Shown: in pieces, positions 33,731 to 37,626 of the stretch
Position numbering within the stretch: the stretch's first letter is position 1
How the letters are laid out: every line of letters begins with the position of its first letter
Assembly (NCBI GenBank): GCA_002102225.1
Contig: LQPB01000068.1
Location: forward strand, 1-37,626
Length of the DNA stretch: 37,626 nucleotides
Source: Mycobacterium interjectum
GTDB lineage: Bacteria; Actinomycetota; Actinomycetes; Mycobacteriales; Mycobacteriaceae
Reading direction: 5' to 3'
The notes under the pieces: generated by a model
Databases searched by the model: none
What the model saw: the letters and a program-made list of their open reading frames with translations, nothing else
Told to the model about the DNA's origin: nothing
Made by a program: the position numbers and the translations under genes

Positions 33731-33746
33731 GATACGGTACCGTGTC
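33731..33746. promoter_or_regulatory. Palindrome GATACGGTACCGTGTC between two Zur sites, possible overlapping divergent -10 elements
   Basis: Seven of eight base pairs are symmetric, with the perfect core ACGGTACCGT. On the plus strand TACGGT and TACCGT fit TANNNT; on the minus strand TACCGT does too. It lies midway between the two Zur boxes, so both divergent promoters may start here. Alternatively it is a site for another factor. Confidence 0.4.
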
Positions 33747-33758
33747 CCGCGAGGCTTG

Positions 33759-33779
33759 TCGAAAATGATTTTCAATAAC
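33759..33779 (+). promoter_or_regulatory. Zur operator of the C- ribosomal protein operon
   Basis: TCGAAAATGATTTTCAATAAC contains the 6-1-6 palindrome GAAAATGATTTTC (33761-33773). It lies 22 bp before the rpmB2 GTG. It includes an in-frame ATG that can be mistaken for the gene start. Confidence 0.87.
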
Positions 33780-33800
33780 AACGGGCCCGGGAAGGGAAGT

Positions 33801-34037
33801 GTGTCTGCTCATTGCCAGGTGACCGGCCGCGCGCCGGGTTTCGGCAACGCGGTGTCGCATTCGCATCGCCGCACTCGCCGGCGCTGGTCACCCAACATCC
33901 AACTCAAGACGTACTACCTGCCGTCGGAGGGCCGCCGGATCCGGCTGCGGGTCAGCGCCAAGGGGATCAAGGTCATCGACCGTGACGGCATCGAGGCCGT
34001 CGTGGCCAGGCTGCGTCGGCAGGGGCAGCGAATCTGA
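33801..34037 (+). CDS. rpmB2: Ribosomal protein L28, zinc-free paralogue
   Basis: The 78-residue protein reads (V)SAHCQVTGRAPGFGNAVSHSHRR and ends VVARLRRQGQRI. It has the L28 fold but only one N-terminal Cys, not the CxxC zinc motif. The GTG at 33801, preceded by GAAGGGAAGT, gives the usual length. An in-frame TTG at 33756 or ATG at 33765 would translate the Zur operator and is rejected. It is the first gene of a tight operon with L33, S14 and S18; TGATG joins it to rpmG2. The product is made under zinc limitation to replace the zinc-binding L28. Confidence 0.94.
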   Translation: MSAHCQVTGRAPGFGNAVSHSHRRTRRRWSPNIQLKTYYLPSEGRRIRLRVSAKGIKVIDRDGIEAVVARLRRQGQRI

Positions 34038-34201
34038 TGGCGCGCAACGAGATACGCCCGATCGTCAAGCTGCGCTCCACCGCGGGCACCGGCTACACCT
34101 ACATCACCCGCAAGAACCGGCGCAACGACCCCGACCGGCTGGTGCTGCGCAAATACGACCCCGTGATCCGCCGCCACGTCGACTTCCGCGAGGAGCGCTG
34201 A
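34037..34201 (+). CDS. rpmG2: Ribosomal protein L33, zinc-free paralogue
   Basis: The 54-residue protein starts MARNEIRPIVKLRSTAGTGY and contains YITRKNRRNDPDRLVLRKYDP, the standard L33 core, with no cysteine at all. In the zinc-binding form two CxxC pairs hold the metal. The ATG shares one base with the rpmB2 stop, so translation is coupled. The stop is two bases from the rpsN2 start. Confidence 0.94.
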   Translation: MARNEIRPIVKLRSTAGTGYTYITRKNRRNDPDRLVLRKYDPVIRRHVDFREER

Positions 34202-34203
34202 GC

Positions 34204-34509
34204 ATGGCCAAGAAATCCAAGGTGGTCAAGAACGACCAGCGGCGCGCGATCGTGGCGCGTTACGCCCAACGCCGCGCCGAACTCAAAGAGGCCATTCGCT
34301 CACCGTCGAGCACCGCGGAGCAACGAGAGGCCGCGCAGCGCGAGCTGGCGCGCCAGCCGCGCGACGCCAGCCCCGTGCGACTGCGCAACCGCGACTCCGT
34401 CGACGGGCGCCCGCGCGGGCACCTGCGCAAGTTCGGCCTGTCGCGGGTGCGGGTCCGTCAATTGGCCCACAACGGGCAGTTGCCCGGCGTGCGGAAGGCG
34501 AGCTGGTGA
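34204..34509 (+). CDS. rpsN2: Ribosomal protein S14, zinc-free paralogue
   Basis: The 101-residue long-form S14 (MAKKSKVVKNDQRRAIVARY, LPRDASPVR-like QPRDASPVRLRNR, GRPRGHLRKFGLSRVRVRQLA) contains no CxxC motif; the short zinc-binding S14 of mycobacteria has 61 residues. It assembles into the 30S head under zinc starvation. It starts two bases after rpmG2 and its stop overlaps the rpsR2 start. Confidence 0.95.
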   Translation: MAKKSKVVKNDQRRAIVARYAQRRAELKEAIRSPSSTAEQREAAQRELARQPRDASPVRLRNRDSVDGRPRGHLRKFGLSRVRVRQLAHNGQLPGVRKASW

Positions 34510-34772
34510 TGGCCAAGAAACCTCAGCGCGGTCGGCGAGCCGCGGAACTCCTCGTGAAGCCCAAGAAGAACCTCCTCCTGAGCATGGGGCTCAGCGCGGT
34601 CGACTACAAGGACACCGCCTCGCTTCGCGTGTTCATTTCCGAGCGCGGCAAGATCCGTTCCCGGCGCGTCACCGGGCTGACCGTCCAACAACAACGTCAG
34701 GTCGCCACCGCGATCAAGAACGCGCGCGAAATGGCGCTGCTGCCCTACCCGGGACCGACCGCGGGCCACTGA
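34509..34772 (+). CDS. rpsR2: Ribosomal protein S18, zinc-free paralogue
   Basis: The 87-residue S18 starts MAKKPQRGRRAAELLVKPKKN and contains VDYKDTASLRVFISERGKIRSRRVTGLTVQQQR, the S18 core. It has no cysteine, while the housekeeping form has a zinc-binding motif. The ATG overlaps the rpsN2 stop (TGATG); a GTG three bases earlier is possible. It is the last ribosomal gene of the operon and is followed after 47 bp by a Cys-rich protein. Confidence 0.94.
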   Translation: MAKKPQRGRRAAELLVKPKKNLLLSMGLSAVDYKDTASLRVFISERGKIRSRRVTGLTVQQQRQVATAIKNAREMALLPYPGPTAGH

Positions 34773-34819
34773 AACGCGCGGGGTGTCAAGACATCCGGGC
34801 GATACGAAGGGAATGGCCG

Positions 34820-35209
34820 TTGACTTCGCCGCACGGCGGTACCGACCGCCCGTTTACCGTCGTTGTCTGTACCGCGTGTGCGGCCGACGACGCGCTCTCG
34901 GTCATCGAAGAACTTCGCCCCACCATCCGACGCTGTCCGCGCGCCATGCTGGTCTCCGCCACGTGCATGCTCGGGCCACTCACCTGCGCGTCCCGCCCAA
35001 CCGGATGCGGCGTCATGGCTCTCGTTCAGCCCTGCACGGACGACCGGACAGCTTGCGGACCACCCCATTGGATAGGCCCCATCACCGATTACGGCGAAGC
35101 CGCGGCCCTGTGCAGTTGGCTCGAGCGCGGGCAGTGGGAAAACACCCCCGCCCCAAGACATCTCAGCCGACATCAGCTCTGGGCTCGCAACGCCGGTCGA
35201 AGCAATTGA
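34820..35209 (+). CDS. Cys-rich small protein in the C- ribosomal operon, candidate ribosome-hibernation factor (Mrf-like)
   Basis: The 129-residue protein has nine cysteines (17, 20, 39, 49, 56, 63, 72, 79, 98), including CTAC at the start of a thioredoxin-like strand (FTVVVCTACAADDALSVIEEL). The C-terminal half reads GVMALVQPCTDDRTACGPPHWIGPI and AALCSWLERGQW. It may bind zinc or an iron-sulfur cluster. The start is a TTG at 34820 after GAAGGGA; the ATG at 34813 is out of frame. It follows rpsR2 by 47 bp with no visible promoter, so it is probably in the same Zur-controlled operon. As I recall, M. smegmatis has a zinc-responsive protein (Mrf) that recruits the hibernation factor Mpy to C- ribosomes and is linked to the C- operon. 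This gene is a candidate; the match is not checked. Confidence 0.65.
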   Translation: MTSPHGGTDRPFTVVVCTACAADDALSVIEELRPTIRRCPRAMLVSATCMLGPLTCASRPTGCGVMALVQPCTDDRTACGPPHWIGPITDYGEAAALCSWLERGQWENTPAPRHLSRHQLWARNAGRSN

Positions 35210-35224
35210 GGCTCCGGCGAGTGA

Positions 35225-35956
35225 TCAATGCGGATAATCGTAGGGGTTGGCCGGCGCATCGATGCGGGTAATCGCGGTCGCCTGCAGCGTCGGAATCTTG
35301 GGCGAATTCGGTTGCCTGGGCGGAACTTCACCCTCGACCCGGATCCATGTGTTGTCGGGTAGCCCCGCGGCCTGGGCGGCGGCCGGCCCGCCCAGGTGGA
35401 TGCGGGCCAGTTGGGCGTCGGCCGCGCAACAGATGATGACGACGCGGCCAAGGTCAACCCCCTGCGCCTCGTTCAGCACAAAACCCGTCACGGTGATCAT
35501 CCGACCCTTCAGCGAGCCGGTGGTGTCCTGAGCCTCCCGCATCAGCACCTCCGGCAGCGACAGCTCGGGTGCCCGGCCGGGGGGGATCGGCGGAAACGCC
35601 CGATTCAGAACGTCGTTGGACACCGATGTCGCCGACGGCGCGGCGGCCGACGGCCTGAGCGCCGGTGGCGTGATGAAACACAGGGCCATGATGGGAACGA
35701 CGAGCAACCACACGATGCCGCGCCGATGGGAGTGCGGGTGGCCGTGATCATCGACCTCATCACTGATGCGTGGACCGCCGCGGCGGATATCGCGGAGCAT
35801 CGCCAAGAGCGCCAAACCGATGAGGAGCACCGCCGAAGCGACCAGCCACGGCAGCAGTCCCGGCTTGACGTAGCGGGTGAACTCGCCCGTGATCGTGATC
35901 ATGATGATGCTGATGCCCACCACCAGCAGCACGGTGTTCTCTGTTTCGCGGGTCAT
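35225..35956 (-). CDS. TIGR03943 (DUF1980) family membrane protein
   Basis: The 243-residue protein has three membrane helices (about 8-23, 36-53, 81-98), with a His-rich loop DDHGHPHSHRRG (69-80) between the second and third. An extracytoplasmic OB-like domain follows, with KGRMITVTGFVLNE, RVVIICCAADAQLARIHL (two adjacent Cys) and WIRVEGEVPP. This matches the TIGR03943 family, which is nearly always paired with a YraQ/UPF0718 permease, as in Bacillus YcgQ-YcgR. The ATG and the permease stop share a base (TAATG). A metal-linked role fits the His loop, the Cys pair and the zinc neighbours, but the substrate is unproven. It converges with the Cys-rich gene, 15 bp apart. Confidence 0.85.
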   Translation of the reverse strand: MTRETENTVLLVVGISIIMITITGEFTRYVKPGLLPWLVASAVLLIGLALLAMLRDIRRGGPRISDEVDDHGHPHSHRRGIVWLLVVPIMALCFITPPALRPSAAAPSATSVSNDVLNRAFPPIPPGRAPELSLPEVLMREAQDTTGSLKGRMITVTGFVLNEAQGVDLGRVVIICCAADAQLARIHLGGPAAAQAAGLPDNTWIRVEGEVPPRQPNSPKIPTLQATAITRIDAPANPYDYPH

Positions 35957-36948
35957 TACCTACCGCCCAGGACGAACAGTCCGACGCCGCAGGCGCTGAC
36001 GATCGCGACGAGGAACGTGCAGGGGGCGAAGCGGGCCGCGAAGGCCCGGCCGAACATGCCCGCCTGCATCGCGAACAACTTGACGTCAACCGCCGGACCC
36101 ACAACCAGAAACACGAGCCGGGGCAGCAGCGGCACCATGATCATGCTGGCCGCCACGAACGCATCGGCCTCCGAACACAATGCCAGAACCACCGCCAGGG
36201 TGGCCATCACCGCAACGCCCAGGATCAGGTTCGACGCCAGATGGGTGAACACCCAGCGCGGCACCACGACATGAAGCGCGGCCGCCGCGGCGGCGCCCAC
36301 CACCAAATACGATGCGGCCTGAAGGAAGTCGTGTCTTGCAGCCTCGGTGAAGACCGTCCACCGCGACTCGGTCCGGGTTCCCGACGCGGGCAGCCGACGG
36401 GTGATCCACTCCGCGCGGCCCCAACGTGACCACGCCCAGCCCATGATCACCGCGGTCAGCAGCGACGCCGCCATGCGCGCGACGACCATCGTGGGCGCAC
36501 CGGGAAACGCGACCGCGGTGGCCACCAACACGACCGGGTTGATCGCCGGCGCGGCCAGCATGAACGTCAAAGCCGCCGCCCCCGTGGCCCCTCCTTCGCC
36601 GAACAGCCGCCGCGCCACCGGAACCGAGCCGCATTCACAGCCGGGCAACGCCGCCCCGCCCACGCCGGCGGCCAACACCGCTAAGGCCGGACGGCGCGGC
36701 AGCCACCGCGCCAATCGTTCCGGCGACACGAACACCGCGATCAACCCGCTGACCACCACGCCGAGCGCCAGAAACGGAACCGCCTGCACGAACACCCCAC
36801 AGAACACGGTGCCGGCGGTCGATAACGCCGGACTGAGGGCCACCGCGTTTCGCAGCCTCGTCGCCGCGAAAGCGCCGACGAGCAGAATGCCCACCAGCAC
36901 TTCCATCGACCCGACGCGCAGCCTCGGCCGGGTCCTCAGCGTCGACAT
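35956..36948 (-). CDS. YraQ/UPF0718-family permease
   Basis: The 330-residue membrane protein has about eight hydrophobic helices. The conserved motif LPGCECGSVPVARRL (Cys104, Cys106) and GGATGAAALTFMLAAPAINPVVLVATAVAF form the duplicated core of this permease family. The Cys pair on the membrane face suggests handling of a thiophilic metal or a thiol compound. It forms an operon with the TIGR03943 protein. The ATG at 36948 was chosen; M15 (MEVLVG) is an alternative. No Zur box was found upstream, only a weak half-site near 36991, so co-regulation with the zinc genes is unproven. Confidence 0.85.
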   Translation of the reverse strand: MSTLRTRPRLRVGSMEVLVGILLVGAFAATRLRNAVALSPALSTAGTVFCGVFVQAVPFLALGVVVSGLIAVFVSPERLARWLPRRPALAVLAAGVGGAALPGCECGSVPVARRLFGEGGATGAAALTFMLAAPAINPVVLVATAVAFPGAPTMVVARMAASLLTAVIMGWAWSRWGRAEWITRRLPASGTRTESRWTVFTEAARHDFLQAASYLVVGAAAAAALHVVVPRWVFTHLASNLILGVAVMATLAVVLALCSEADAFVAASMIMVPLLPRLVFLVVGPAVDVKLFAMQAGMFGRAFAARFAPCTFLVAIVSACGVGLFVLGGR

Positions 36949-37114
36949 CGTCCCAGTATGTCAGCGCGCGGGCGCCCCATCGGGACCTGCGAAAAATGTT
37001 GCCGCCGACCCGTCAGGGTTCCGCGCCGTGGCCGGTATTCGCCCGGGCGGTCGGTGAGCGGTTCACGCACCCGCGCGCCCGGTGTGCGCCCGTTGGAGGG
37101 AAGTGCGCGCAAGG
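36949..37114. other. Intergenic region, 166 bp
   Basis: It lies between the permease start and the stop of the right-edge PPE gene, both minus strand, so it must hold the permease promoter. GAAAAATG at 36991-36998 resembles half a Zur site, but the second half is absent. I see no convincing -10 element or terminator. Confidence 0.4.
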
Positions 37115-37626
37115 CTAACTGTCGGGTGGTTCGCTGTCGGGCGCTTGGTCCGCGCCCCCGCGAGCGTCACCGGGGTCCCAAGTGCCGGGCAACATGGGCA
37201 TCCGCGGGCCACCGCCGAACTCGTCATTGGCGAGCGTGGTCAATCCAGCGGCATCCGCGACGGCTTGCTTGTGTGCCGTGCCGGCGAACCCTAGATTTCC
37301 GGCACCCCGGTCCGAGGCGGCCGGCCCGTCCGCCGGGGCGCCCCAGTCCGGGTCGACATCGACATTCATGTCCATGTACTCGTCGCCGTAGCCGCGCTGC
37401 TTCGCCCGCTGACGACGGCGCGCTCGCGCCGCCTCCCGCGCGGCCGCCGCGGCCGCCGCCGCGGCGGTGTCCGGTTCCGGCGCTTTTCTTTTCGCGCTCG
37501 AGCTCGCCTGGGCGCTCATCCCGGAGCCGAACCCGATGCCGGGAGGCCCGACCGCATAAGGAGGGAAGAAACCCGGCGAACCCGCGGCCGCGGGCGGCGG
37601 CGGGGCCGGGGCCGCGGGGGCTAGCA
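37115..37626 (-). CDS. PPE-PPW protein, C-terminal part (5' end beyond window)
   Basis: About 170 C-terminal codons are visible. A Pro/Ala-rich stretch is followed by KRKAPEPDTAAAAAAAAA, a basic segment (ARARRRQRAKQRGYGDEYMDMN) and the PPW signature: GFAGTA, then DEFGGGPRMPMLPGTW. The end is acidic (DPGDARGGADQAPDSEPPDS). The same order occurs in PPE4 and in the PPE gene upstream of eccA3, so this is a third paralogue close to ESX-3. The PPE domain itself lies outside the window. It is probably a cell-surface or secreted protein. Confidence 0.88.
   Translation of the reverse strand, partial: LAPAAPAPPPPAAAGSPGFFPPYAVGPPGIGFGSGMSAQASSSAKRKAPEPDTAAAAAAAAAREAARARRRQRAKQRGYGDEYMDMNVDVDPDWGAPADGPAASDRGAGNLGFAGTAHKQAVADAAGLTTLANDEFGGGPRMPMLPGTWDPGDARGGADQAPDSEPPDS

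Noticed and set aside
34783..35271. Overlapping plus-strand frame of 162 codons over the Cys-rich gene
   Set aside because: The translation is Arg/His-rich noise. The frame starting at 34820 has a thioredoxin-like strand, CxxC and a suitable ribosome site.
36985..37005. Possible Zur box upstream of the permease (GAAAAATG)
   Set aside because: Only half of the palindrome is present; the second arm reads TTGCC instead of ATTTTC.
1..37626. Insertion sequences, phage genes, tRNA genes or CRISPR arrays
   Set aside because: No transposase or integrase motifs, no cloverleaf-like segments and no regularly spaced repeats were recognised.

Overview
The window is high-GC actinobacterial DNA. Its gene content and protein sequences point to a slow-growing Mycobacterium, probably close to the M. 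avium complex: a complete ESX-3 type VII secretion operon, PE/PPE genes, a KasB-like mycolate synthase, and close counterparts of M. tuberculosis Rv0281-Rv0296c and Rv0306-Rv0309. The species cannot be fixed from sequence reading alone. No tRNA, rRNA, insertion sequence, phage gene or CRISPR array was seen, and no gene-free stretch exceeds 300 bases.

Layout. 1-11.6 kb is a flank of mostly metabolic and envelope genes: a membrane-anchored Hsp70-like protein (cut by the window edge), a hypothetical gene divergent from a TetR regulator, a SnoaL/NTF2-like protein, a KasB-like ketoacyl synthase, an L,D-transpeptidase-fold exported protein, a PAP2 phosphatase, a small conserved protein, BluB (vitamin B12 lower-ligand synthesis), a sulfatase, the Tam methyltransferase and an alpha/beta hydrolase. 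11.6-26.3 kb, all on the minus strand, is ESX-3 in the order eccA3-eccB3-eccC3-PE5-PPE4-esxG-esxH-espG3-eccD3-mycP3-eccE3. It has start/stop overlaps at four junctions. 26.5-29.0 kb holds a PPE-PPW gene and an Rv0281-like methyltransferase.

29.0-36.9 kb is a zinc-limitation block. It contains an ABC metal importer (znuA-znuC-znuB) and a second Zur/FurB-type regulator. Next come zinc-free (C-) ribosomal protein L31 and a CobW-like protein with a degenerate P-loop. A divergent operon then encodes C- L28, L33, S14 and S18, followed by a cysteine-rich protein. A TIGR03943 (DUF1980)/YraQ-type permease pair ends the block. The right edge holds the 3' end of another PPE-PPW gene.

How it fits together. 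Three strong Zur-type operators (core GAAAAT-N-ATTTTC) lie before cobW-rpmE2, before rpmB2-rpmG2-rpsN2-rpsR2, and inside the last codons of the PPE gene directly upstream of eccA3. A fourth, degenerate one overlaps the predicted leaderless promoter of znuA. IdeR-like 19-bp elements lie between the Zur site and eccA3. In M. tuberculosis ESX-3, the importer, the CobW-like protein and the C- ribosomal proteins are scattered around the chromosome. Here they sit side by side, so one stretch of DNA appears to hold metal import, metal-linked secretion, zinc-sparing ribosome remodelling and possibly ribosome hibernation under one repressor family. The most notable details are changed zinc ligands in EsxH, a local Zur paralogue lacking one regulatory ligand, the operator embedded in a PPE coding end, and the cysteine-rich tail gene of the ribosomal operon.
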